DNA of 7,390 bases from Desulfovibrio sp. (GCA_003525525.1 DQED01000322.1:1331-8720); one strand, 5' to 3'; shown: positions 1 through 4,849, counted from the first letter of the stretch. Program-made: numbers and translations. The notes: generated by a model not told the origin, from the letters alone.

Positions 1-69
1 GCCAGGGCTCTGCCCTGGACCCGTCGGGGCGCTGCCCCGAACCCCGCCGGGGGGAGTCACTCCCCCCGG
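1..69. repeat. three tandem GC-rich hairpins (REP-like cluster)
   Basis: Three perfect hairpins follow one another. The first has arm CCAGGGC at 2-8 and its complement at 12-18, with a TCT loop. The second has arm TCGGGGC at 24-30 and its complement at 34-40, with a GCT loop. The third has arm CCGGGGGGAGT at 47-57 and its complement at 59-69 around a single central C. Spacing is short (5-6 bases). No gene covers them. Their arrangement resembles intergenic palindromic repeats (REP or terminator-like families) found in many copies in high-GC proteobacterial genomes. None is followed by a T-run, so a classical Rho-independent terminator is not supported. The gene upstream of position 1 is not visible. 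Confidence 0.7.
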
Positions 70-93
70 CCCCCCCGGTCGGCGTCGTGGCGC

Positions 94-129
94 GGGGAGG
101 CTGCGGGCACCGGGAGGCCGGGCGGGGGG
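94..129 (+). other. G-run cluster, possible G-quadruplex
   Basis: Five runs of three or more G lie at 94-97, 105-107, 112-114, 120-122 and 124-129, separated by 7, 4, 5 and 1 bases. This satisfies the usual G3+N1-7 quadruplex pattern on the plus strand. In a very GC-rich segment such a pattern can arise by chance, so folding is only a possibility. Confidence 0.45.
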
Positions 130-140
130 CGGAACGAAGA

Positions 141-209
141 TGGGGCCGGAATTTCCCCTGCCGCTGCCGCCCTTTCGCGGCAGGCTCGGCAGGGAAAATA
201 CCGGCCCCA
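141..209. repeat. long bulged hairpin, 69 nt
   Basis: The outer arm TGGGGCCGG at 141-149 pairs with 201-209 over 9 bp. A middle stem pairs 152-163 with 187-197 over 11 bp with one bulged C. An inner stem CTGCCGC at 164-170 pairs with 177-183 around a 6-base CCTTTC loop. Small asymmetric bulges (for example GCT at 184-186) separate the stems, which gives it the look of a folded RNA rather than a simple inverted repeat. No gene overlaps. It could be a structured RNA, a palindromic repeat family member or a processing site. The strand of any transcript is unknown. Confidence 0.6.
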
Positions 210-214
210 GGCCG

Positions 215-281
215 TCGCTCCTTCGGAGCGAATTTAAAGAAATTTATTGACCTAATTTCTTGAAATGCGGCGCTTCGCCGC
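215..281. repeat. AT-rich island with inverted repeat, framed by two small hairpins
   Basis: A 36-base stretch at 231-266 is strikingly A+T-rich inside very GC-rich sequence. It contains a perfect 8-bp inverted repeat, AAGAAATT at 237-244 and AATTTCTT at 254-261, with a 9-base spacer. It is bounded on the left by a hairpin with arm TCGCTCC (215-221, complement 225-231) and on the right by one with arm GCGGCG (267-272, complement 276-281), both with 3-base loops. The layout suggests a protein-binding site, promoter region or recombination site. No gene starts near it in either direction. Confidence 0.5.
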
Positions 282-355
282 TGGCACCCACAGACCCCGA
301 CGTACCGCCCGCCGTCCACGCTTCCACCCGCTTCCCGTCTCCCCGTCCAGGGGGT

Positions 356-378
356 CCGGGGGGGATGATCCCCCCCGG
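356..378. repeat. odd-centred palindrome, second copy
   Basis: The arm CCGGGGGGGAT at 356-366 and its exact complement at 368-378 flank a single central G. The design (11-bp arms, one central base, CC, a G-run and a few A/T-containing bases) is the same as the palindrome at 47-69, but the arm bases differ in a compensated way. It lies 52 bases beyond the end of the tautomerase gene on the minus strand, so it could form a hairpin at or near the 3' end of that transcript, but no T-run follows on that strand. Confidence 0.65.
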
Positions 379-390
379 CCGCCGGAGGCA

Positions 391-440
391 TCTTCCTCCC
401 CCTCCCCCTCTTCTGTCTTCTCCCTATCCTCTACCCCTTC
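391..440. other. polypyrimidine/polypurine tract
   Basis: Bases 391-414 are all pyrimidine on the plus strand, and the 50 bases 391-440 contain only three purines (415, 426, 433). On the minus strand this gives a purine-rich mRNA segment that begins just inside the tautomerase gene and continues past its stop codon. Such tracts can form triplex DNA or influence transcription termination. No function is shown by the sequence itself. Confidence 0.55.
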
Positions 441-631
441 GCCCGCCGTGCCGTGACGGTTTCGCCGCCGATGCCCCAGTTGTCGGTATCGACTTCTTCG
501 ATGATGACCACGGTGGTTTGCGGGTTCTTGCCCATTTCGTCGCGCAGCAGGTTGGTGACGCCTTGGATGACCCGGGCTTTCTGTTCCGCTGTCGCGCCGT
601 CGCGGGTGATCTTGATGGTGACGAGGGGCAT
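431..631 (-). CDS. 4-oxalocrotonate tautomerase-family protein
   Basis: This is a 66-residue protein of the tautomerase superfamily, small enzymes whose N-terminal proline, exposed by removal of Met1, acts as catalytic base in keto-enol tautomerisation. The start is set by Met-Pro at residues 1-2 and by a good AAGGAG six bases upstream; an in-frame ATG further upstream would bury the proline. The pattern continues with a helix (residues 13-32), strand VVIIEEV (41-47) and the conserved DNWGIGGE turn (50-57), the position that carries Phe50 in classical 4-oxalocrotonate tautomerase being Trp. The classical catalytic Arg39 aligns with a valine and Arg11 is not obviously present, so the substrate is probably not 4-oxalocrotonate. 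It is the last gene of the minus-strand run, 14 bp after the oxidoreductase. It most likely forms a cytoplasmic hexamer, by family analogy. Confidence 0.9.
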   Translation of the reverse strand: MPLVTIKITRDGATAEQKARVIQGVTNLLRDEMGKNPQTTVVIIEEVDTDNWGIGGETVTARRAKG

Positions 632-645
632 GGCGGCTCCTTGGG

Positions 646-1242
646 TTAGGGTGTGGCGAAGGTTTCGCGAACGAGCGCTTCGGTTTCCGCGATCCATGCG
701 CGGCGCGTCGCGGCGTCGCTCGTGACCACGGTTTCGAACATGCGGCGGCGCACGTTTGTCACGCCGCAAAGGCCGAAGACGCAGTCTTTCCAGATGCGTT
801 CCAGGGGATCGCCGAAAACGCGTGCCTCGCGTTCCCGGGCGGTGTTGGACGTATTGACGACCACTGCCGCCGTGGCCTTAAGCATGCCGCGCGGCACGCC
901 TTCGCCCCCGTCGCCTTCGAGGAATTCGTAGGCGACGCCGGGGCGCAGGACGCGGTCCACCCAGCCGGCGAGGATGGCGGGCGGCATGCCCCACCAGTTG
1001 GGGTGCACGAGGACGATGCCGCGGGCCTCGGCGATTTCCCGGCAATGCGCGGCCACGAGGGATGGCAGGGATGCGTCGCGTGAGACTTCAGCCTCCGGCA
1101 GCAGCGGGTCGAAGCCTTCGACGTAGAGGTCGTGGAAACGCACCTCCTCGCCACGTTCTTCCAGCACGGCGCAGGCGGCCCGAGCCAGGGCGTGGTTGAG
1201 GCTGCCGGGGCGGGGGTGTGCGAGGATGACGGAATACGACAT
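646..1242 (-). CDS. flavodoxin-fold NAD(P)H:quinone/acceptor oxidoreductase
   Basis: This 198-residue protein fits the Flavodoxin_2 family (NQO1, MdaB, KefF, YwrO-type). These are FMN or FAD enzymes that pass two electrons from NAD(P)H to quinones or similar acceptors, usually as cytoplasmic dimers. Visible motifs are the N-terminal strand with phosphate loop HPRPGSLNHAL (9-19), the strand GIVLVHP followed by NWWGMPPAILAGWVDRV (75-98), which contacts the flavin and dimer partner, GVAYEF (102-107), and the C-terminal FGDPLERIWKDCVFGLCG block (143-160). Length is normal for the family. The start is supported by AAGGAAA shortly upstream, and the preceding gene's TAA stop forms part of that site, which suggests coupled translation. 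The physiological acceptor cannot be read from the sequence. A KefF-like ancillary role is unlikely because no KefC-type antiporter is present. Confidence 0.9.
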   Translation of the reverse strand: MSYSVILAHPRPGSLNHALARAACAVLEERGEEVRFHDLYVEGFDPLLPEAEVSRDASLPSLVAAHCREIAEARGIVLVHPNWWGMPPAILAGWVDRVLRPGVAYEFLEGDGGEGVPRGMLKATAAVVVNTSNTAREREARVFGDPLERIWKDCVFGLCGVTNVRRRMFETVVTSDAATRRAWIAETEALVRETFATP

Positions 1243-1252
1243 GGGACTTTCC

Positions 1253-1474
1253 TTACGACGGGTCTGCGGCGTCGGGACGGTATTCCAGGATGTCGCCGGG
1301 CTGGCAGGCCAGCTCGCGACAGATGGCTTCCAGGGTGGAGAGGCGGATGGCCTTGGCCTTGCCTGTCTTGAGAATGGAAAGATTCTGGGCGGTGATGCCC
1401 ACGGCCTCGGCCAGGTCCTTGGAAGCCATTTTGCGCCGGGCCAGCATCACGTCCAGATTGATGACGATCGCCAT
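1253..1474 (-). CDS. small XRE/Cro-type transcriptional regulator
   Basis: This 73-residue protein is almost entirely one Cro/C1-type helix-turn-helix. Helix 2 is around residues 18-25 (SKDLAEAV), the turn is GIT (26-28) and the recognition helix is about 29-36 (AQNLSILK), followed by the conserved TLEAICRELACQPGDILEY segment (47-65). It resembles the YozG-like group of short XRE regulators, commonly found beside DUF2975 membrane proteins, and that is exactly its neighbour here, ending 7 bp upstream. It probably binds operator DNA as a dimer and may autoregulate the operon, though no operator was identified. The start is supported by AGGG formed by the preceding gene's TAG stop, a weak site consistent with translational coupling. 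It has no sensing domain of its own. Confidence 0.9.
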   Translation of the reverse strand: MAIVINLDVMLARRKMASKDLAEAVGITAQNLSILKTGKAKAIRLSTLEAICRELACQPGDILEYRPDAADPS

Positions 1475-1481
1475 GTGCGCC

Positions 1482-2027
1482 CTATACCGTCAGGGCCTGT
1501 TCTTCGTCCAGGCGGCGCGCCTCTTCCATGACGCGGGAAATGACCACGGCCACGGCTGCGACGAAAAAAAGCCCCAACTCGTTGGAACCGATGCCGAGCT
1601 TCAGGATATGTTTGCCCGGAGGATTGGCGGCGGTGACGGCCAAACCGAACAGCGGCGTGTGGAGGATCGTGGCCACGGCCCACCAGAGCAACGCCTTGGA
1701 AAGGCGTCGGAAGCAGACCACGTTGGCCAGGGAGAAGATGCAGCCTTCCTTGTAGAGGGCGAACAGGCAGCGCAGCCGCAGCAACGTGACCATGAACGCC
1801 GTGGCCGGGACCAGGGCCGCCAGGAAGCACAGCGCCCGGACCCAGGCCGGAAGCCGCGGCGAAACGGCCAGCTCCGCCACCGAGGCGGTCATATCCTGGG
1901 GCAAAACGTTGAAGGCGGCCCAGTACAGGGCGGTCAGCGGCACGACGGCGACGGCTCCGAACAGGCAGACGCGCTCCAGCACGCCCCCCAGTTTACGGAT
2001 GCCGTCCAGATTGCTTTTCGTTTCCAT
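1482..2027 (-). CDS. DUF2975-type integral membrane protein
   Basis: This 181-residue protein has four probable membrane helices (about residues 17-40, 63-85, 109-132 and 149-165). The features that recall DUF2975 are the YKEGCIFSLAN segment (92-102) after the second helix, followed by the RRLSKALLWW helix, and the C-terminal segment after helix four ending in ARRLDEEQALTV (170-181). The function of the family is unknown; members are typically encoded with a short XRE regulator, and the next gene here is one. A plausible reading is a membrane partner that controls or is controlled by that regulator, but this is inference. The start is backed by GGAGG seven bases upstream. It lies 15 bp after the lipoprotein gene and its TAG stop overlaps the next gene's ribosome binding region. 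Confidence 0.85.
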   Translation of the reverse strand: METKSNLDGIRKLGGVLERVCLFGAVAVVPLTALYWAAFNVLPQDMTASVAELAVSPRLPAWVRALCFLAALVPATAFMVTLLRLRCLFALYKEGCIFSLANVVCFRRLSKALLWWAVATILHTPLFGLAVTAANPPGKHILKLGIGSNELGLFFVAAVAVVISRVMEEARRLDEEQALTV

Positions 2028-2042
2028 TGCGTCCTCCGGGAA

Positions 2043-2648
2043 TCAATGCGTTTCCAGGCCCGCCTGGGGCGCGGCGAAGGTCAGCACGGACGCCAGGTCC
2101 GCGTCAAAGTCGCGCATGAGCGCATCGAGGCCCCGCACGGTATAGGCCCCGCCGGTTTGCCTGCCGCGCATGGCGCTTTGCACGAGCGTGCCGGATTGCA
2201 CGTCGAGCAGCCGCAGCCGGTAGGAGAACCGCGTGGTCACGGCCCAGACCGGAAGCGGCATGAGACCGATGCTCAGCTCGCCGCCGCAGGCGGCCACCTC
2301 GACCAGGGCCACGCTGTCGCAGCCCGCTTTGCGCGCCGCGGCGAGCAGTTCCACGTCGCTCGCGTCGCGCCAGGCAAGGGGCTCAAGCGCCTTGGCCAAG
2401 GCGTCGTCGCCGCCGAGGGTCGTCCCCGGCAACCGGGCGAAACGGGTCGTGACGATCTCTTGCACCCGCTCGATCTTCTTTTTCCCTTTGGCGTCGTTCG
2501 CCTCGAAGCCGAACCAGACCAGCACGGCGGTCCTGCCCAATTGCCGGCCGGCGACCAGACCTTGACCGGTCGCGAGATTCGTGGACACCGTCTTGGCGCA
2601 GCCGGCAAGCAGCGCGAGCGTCAGAAACAGGGCGATACTCCATTTCAT
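2043..2648 (-). CDS. predicted lipoprotein, possible CsgG/TolB-N-like fold
   Basis: This 201-residue protein has a clear lipoprotein signal: Lys2, a hydrophobic stretch (4-16) and lipobox LLAGC with Cys17 as the acylated residue. Ala at +2 argues for outer-membrane sorting by the Lol rule. The start is chosen because it places this signal peptide at the N-terminus and has AAGGAG seven bases upstream; the reading frame runs further 5' without a signal. The mature part has an alternating pattern: strand AVLVWFGF (41-48), helix DALAKALEP (82-90), helix LLAAARKAG then strand CDSVALVEV (101-118), and strands RFSYRLRLLDVQSGTLVQSA (140-159). The 'residue-GCD-valine... LLD-x-x-SG' rhythm recalls CsgG/TolB-N/LptE-like envelope proteins, but I cannot assign a family. 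It is the first gene of the minus-strand run. Function is unknown. Confidence 0.82.
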   Translation of the reverse strand: MKWSIALFLTLALLAGCAKTVSTNLATGQGLVAGRQLGRTAVLVWFGFEANDAKGKKKIERVQEIVTTRFARLPGTTLGGDDALAKALEPLAWRDASDVELLAAARKAGCDSVALVEVAACGGELSIGLMPLPVWAVTTRFSYRLRLLDVQSGTLVQSAMRGRQTGGAYTVRGLDALMRDFDADLASVLTFAAPQAGLETH

Positions 2649-2655
2649 GAACCGA

Positions 2656-2736
2656 CTCCTTGTTTTGTCAAGGGAGCGGCGCGGCCGCGCCGCTCCCTTG
2701 CCTTTCCCGCCGCACGGCGGCGGAATCGTCCGGACG
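2656..2736 (-). promoter_or_regulatory. palindrome-rich leader of the lipoprotein operon
   Basis: The presumed 5' leader holds a perfect 32-bp palindrome at 2669-2700 (half-site CAAGGGAGCGGCGCGG), a 7-bp hairpin at 2707-2723 (arm CCGCCGC on the plus strand) and a 10-bp palindrome CGTCCGGACG at 2727-2736. As RNA the large palindrome gives a 14-bp stem with a GGCC loop, ending seven bases before the Shine-Dalgarno (2656-2661). Its 3' arm end, CCGCTCCCTTG, can instead pair across a 6-base loop with CAAGGAGTCGG, which contains the Shine-Dalgarno, leaving two single-base bulges. The two pairings exclude each other. No T-run follows, so this is not a standard terminator. Confidence 0.6.
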
Positions 2737-2769
2737 CGCCCTTGATAGTCGAGATTGAATTGCCGTTCA

Positions 2770-2797
2770 ACAATAATTTTTAGTCGCAACACGACAA
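2770..2797 (-). promoter_or_regulatory. candidate sigma70-like promoter for the five-gene operon
   Basis: On the minus strand TTGTCG (2792-2797) and TATTGT (2770-2775) are separated by 16 bases, inside the only AT-rich part of the divergent region. A start near 2763 would give a leader of about 115 bases containing all three palindromes. A short inverted repeat TTGAA/TTCAA (2755-2759, 2766-2770) overlaps the -10 and start area and could be an operator. Matches to consensus are partial. No equally convincing promoter was found for the divergent AraC gene. Confidence 0.35.
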
Positions 2798-2875
2798 AAC
2801 TCGACCCCACAAAAAAGCGCAAGATTCGTCAGGCGAAACGCCGCAGGAACGGCTAGTCAGGGAGATGGAGGGAAC

Positions 2876-3757
2876 ATGAGCGCGGAAACGAGGAAGGAAT
2901 GGCAGCGACGGATCATGCGGGCGATGCGGGCCATGGAAGCGCGGCTGGACGAGGAATTGCGCCTGGACGCCATCGCGCGTGAGGCCCATTTCTCGCCCTA
3001 CCACTTCCACCGCATCTTCACGGGCATGACCGGGGAAAGCGTCAAGGCTTACTTGCGCCGGTTGCGGCTGGCCCGGGCCACGCACCGGCTGGCCTACGGA
3101 AAGCGCTCAGTCACGGAGGTGGCCTTGAAGGCGGGGTTCGAAGCGCCGGAGGCCTTCACCCGCGCCTTCCGCGCCGCCTACGGCATGCCCCCCTCCGCTT
3201 GGCGTAAGGCGTTCCGGGGCCGGTCGCGCCCCAGGGATCTATCGGAACTCTTGCCCCCCATTATCATGGAGGAGAAATGCATGGAACTTGAAGTGACGAT
3301 CAAGCGCTTGCCGCCGCTGCGGCTGGCCCTGGTGCGCCATGTCGGCCCGTACGACCAGTGCGAGGCGGCCTGGGAAAAACTGTGCGGGATGGCCGAGCCG
3401 CTTGGTCTTTTCGGACCGGACACGCAATTCATCGGCGTGGGGCACGACGACCCGCGCATCACGCCGCCGGAAAAGATCCGCTACGACGCCTGCCTGACCG
3501 TGCCCGAGGGCTATGCCGGCACACCCGACCTGCCCGTGGCGGTCTTCGGCGACGGGGACTACGCCACGGCCGTGGTCAAGGGACCGTACACGAACCTCGG
3601 CCCGGCCTACGCCTGGCTGTGCGGCGTGTGGGGCCCGGATTCAGGACGCGAATTCGCGGCGAAACCCAGCATGGAGGTGTACCTCAACGATCCCAAGACC
3701 ACGCCGCCCGGGGAACTGCTCACGGAAATCCGGGTGCCGCTCGAACCGAAAGCGTAA
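2876..3757 (+). CDS. AraC-family regulator with GyrI-like ligand-binding domain
   Basis: This is a 293-residue transcription factor. Residues about 10-113 form the AraC/XylS DNA-binding domain with two helix-turn-helices (about 30-49, LDAIAREAHFSPYHFHRIF, and 78-97, SVTEVALKAGFEAPEAFTRA) and the PSAWRK end motif. Residues 136-290 form a GyrI-like (AraC effector-binding) domain: LEVTIKRLPPLRLALVRHVGPY (138-159), RYDACLTVP (202-210), YATAVVKGPYTNLGPAYAWL (229-248) and the final MEVYLNDP (266-273). Rob and related regulators have this order; the GyrI-like fold commonly binds amphipathic or drug-like molecules. The start is backed by GGAGG a few bases upstream. It is divergent from the lipoprotein operon across 227 bp and may regulate it. 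An internal ATG at 3281 with its own Shine-Dalgarno could release the GyrI-like domain alone. Confidence 0.93.
   Translation: MSAETRKEWQRRIMRAMRAMEARLDEELRLDAIAREAHFSPYHFHRIFTGMTGESVKAYLRRLRLARATHRLAYGKRSVTEVALKAGFEAPEAFTRAFRAAYGMPPSAWRKAFRGRSRPRDLSELLPPIIMEEKCMELEVTIKRLPPLRLALVRHVGPYDQCEAAWEKLCGMAEPLGLFGPDTQFIGVGHDDPRITPPEKIRYDACLTVPEGYAGTPDLPVAVFGDGDYATAVVKGPYTNLGPAYAWLCGVWGPDSGREFAAKPSMEVYLNDPKTTPPGELLTEIRVPLEPKA
3268..3283 (+). promoter_or_regulatory. internal ribosome binding site and start in the AraC gene
   Basis: GGAGGAG at 3268-3274 lies eight bases (from GGAGG) before an in-frame ATG at 3281, codon 136, exactly at the beginning of the GyrI-like domain. Translation from here would give a 158-residue protein lacking the DNA-binding part. 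The spacing is as good as at the annotated starts of the neighbours. Another in-frame ATG at 3266 overlaps the site. A chance match encoding Met-Glu-Glu-Lys in a linker is the alternative. Confidence 0.4.
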
Positions 3758-3776
3758 GTGCGCGCGGGCGGTCGGC

Positions 3777-4814
3777 TCAACCCCGGCCGCCCGCCTGGGC
3801 CACGCCCGGCCCGCTGTCCAAGGGCCGCGGCAGGATCACTTCGGCCTTGCCCACCTGGGAAAAGAGCGCCCGCACGAGCTTGCCGGCCGGGTCGAGGTAG
3901 GCCGTGAGCGTGAAGGGCACCATGTCGCCGCGCACCTTGGCCACAATGGGATTGACGGCCATGAAGCGCAGATCCTTAAAGGTCAGGGTCGTGCCCTCGG
4001 GCGTCGTCCGGGAGGCCACGACCGGGTAATCGGTGAACCAGAGGTACTGGGAAAAGACCGGAGCCGTGCGGCCGAGGGCCTCCAGTTCCTCCCGACCGGC
4101 CTTGCGGAAACGGCGTTCGGGCAGGAGCGTATGCGGCGCGGCGAGGTCGAGGCCCGTGAGGACGTACGCGTCGCCTTCCTCGGCAATCACCTTCCACCAC
4201 AACGGCGCGAAGGCGTCGGGCTGCACGTGCAGGGCGTCCACCTTCTGCCCCTGCGCGGCGAAAAGCGCCTCGGCCCTGTGCGCGACGAAAGCGCGCACGC
4301 CAAGGCAAAGCGCCGGCCAGCCGAGCATCACGGCGAGCCCTGTCACGGCAAAGGCCCTGCGCGCGGCGGGCCGGATATAGCTTGCAAAAACCAGCGCCAA
4401 AAGCGCCAGGGTGTAGACGGGATCGATGATGAAGACCGACGCGAACGAGAGGCGCGCCTCGGAAAAGGGCAGAAAAACGCCCGTGCCGTAGGTCGTAATG
4501 CAGTCGAGGAACAGGTGCGAGAGCACGCAGACGTAGAACAGCGCGAAGAGCCGGCCCGTTCTGGCCGCTCCCCATAAACGGTGGACGACGAGCGCCAGCA
4601 GCCAGGCGAGAAGCGCCCCGCCAAGAAGCGAATGCGTGTAGCCGCGGTGGTAGCGCATGTAGGCCTGCGCGCCGAACAGCCCGACGACGTTGTCCACGTC
4701 GGGCATCCAGGCGGCCAGCGCGGCCAGGGGCACGAGCGCCCGGCCGGCCGGGAATTTATCCTTGGCGGCCTGGCCGATGAGCACGCCGGCCGCGACGTGT
4801 GTGACTGGGTCCAT
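3777..4814 (-). CDS. YdjM/DUF457-type membrane metal-dependent hydrolase
   Basis: This 345-residue protein's N-terminal half matches the membrane-bound metal-dependent hydrolase family (YdjM, YbcI, DUF457): His6 in DPVTHVAAG, the acidic pair in MPDVDN (37-42), HRGYTHS (56-62), SHLFLDCITTYGT (99-111) and the DP pair at 131-132, the polar residues expected to bind metal. Membrane helices lie around 25-38, 63-80, 88-106, 126-146 and 155-175. The remaining 170 residues are mostly soluble and strand-rich, ending with FTLTAYLDPAGKLVRALFSQ (301-320); longer members have such a tail, whereas E. coli YdjM stops earlier. The substrate is unknown. The start has GGAGA just upstream. It converges on the AraC gene with only 19 bp between stop codons and no terminator visible there. 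No LexA-type box was seen upstream, so SOS control as in E. coli is not supported. Confidence 0.88.
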   Translation of the reverse strand: MDPVTHVAAGVLIGQAAKDKFPAGRALVPLAALAAWMPDVDNVVGLFGAQAYMRYHRGYTHSLLGGALLAWLLALVVHRLWGAARTGRLFALFYVCVLSHLFLDCITTYGTGVFLPFSEARLSFASVFIIDPVYTLALLALVFASYIRPAARRAFAVTGLAVMLGWPALCLGVRAFVAHRAEALFAAQGQKVDALHVQPDAFAPLWWKVIAEEGDAYVLTGLDLAAPHTLLPERRFRKAGREELEALGRTAPVFSQYLWFTDYPVVASRTTPEGTTLTFKDLRFMAVNPIVAKVRGDMVPFTLTAYLDPAGKLVRALFSQVGKAEVILPRPLDSGPGVAQAGGRG

Positions 4815-4849
4815 GGGGTCTCCGTAAGCGCCCTGTGTTCGAAAGATTT

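Noticed and set aside
1..430. CRISPR array or tRNA/attachment site in the gene-poor left end
   Set aside because: The repeated elements are palindromes of differing sequence without regular spacers, and no cloverleaf or direct repeat pair was found.
260..649. 129-codon open frame on the plus strand in the gene-poor left end
   Set aside because: It is Pro/Arg-rich, spans palindromes and the polypyrimidine tract, and its second half is antisense to the tautomerase. No ribosome binding site was seen before its ATG.
2669..2700. 32-bp palindrome as a Rho-independent terminator
   Set aside because: No T-run follows on either strand, and no gene ends beside it; the flanking genes both start here.
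1290..2783. 497-codon open frame on the plus strand
   Set aside because: It runs antisense through three well-supported genes (XRE, DUF2975, lipoprotein), is full of low-complexity Gly/Arg/Gln/His sequence and has no recognisable fold.
2649..2822. Upstream extension of the lipoprotein frame to 2822
   Set aside because: It would add 58 residues before the lipoprotein signal peptide and read through the 32-bp palindrome; the ATG at 2648 has a good ribosome binding site and places the signal at the N-terminus.
3513..4577. 354-codon open frame on the plus strand
   Set aside because: It overlaps the end of the AraC gene in another frame and is antisense to the hydrolase; composition is Arg/Gly/Pro-rich without motifs.
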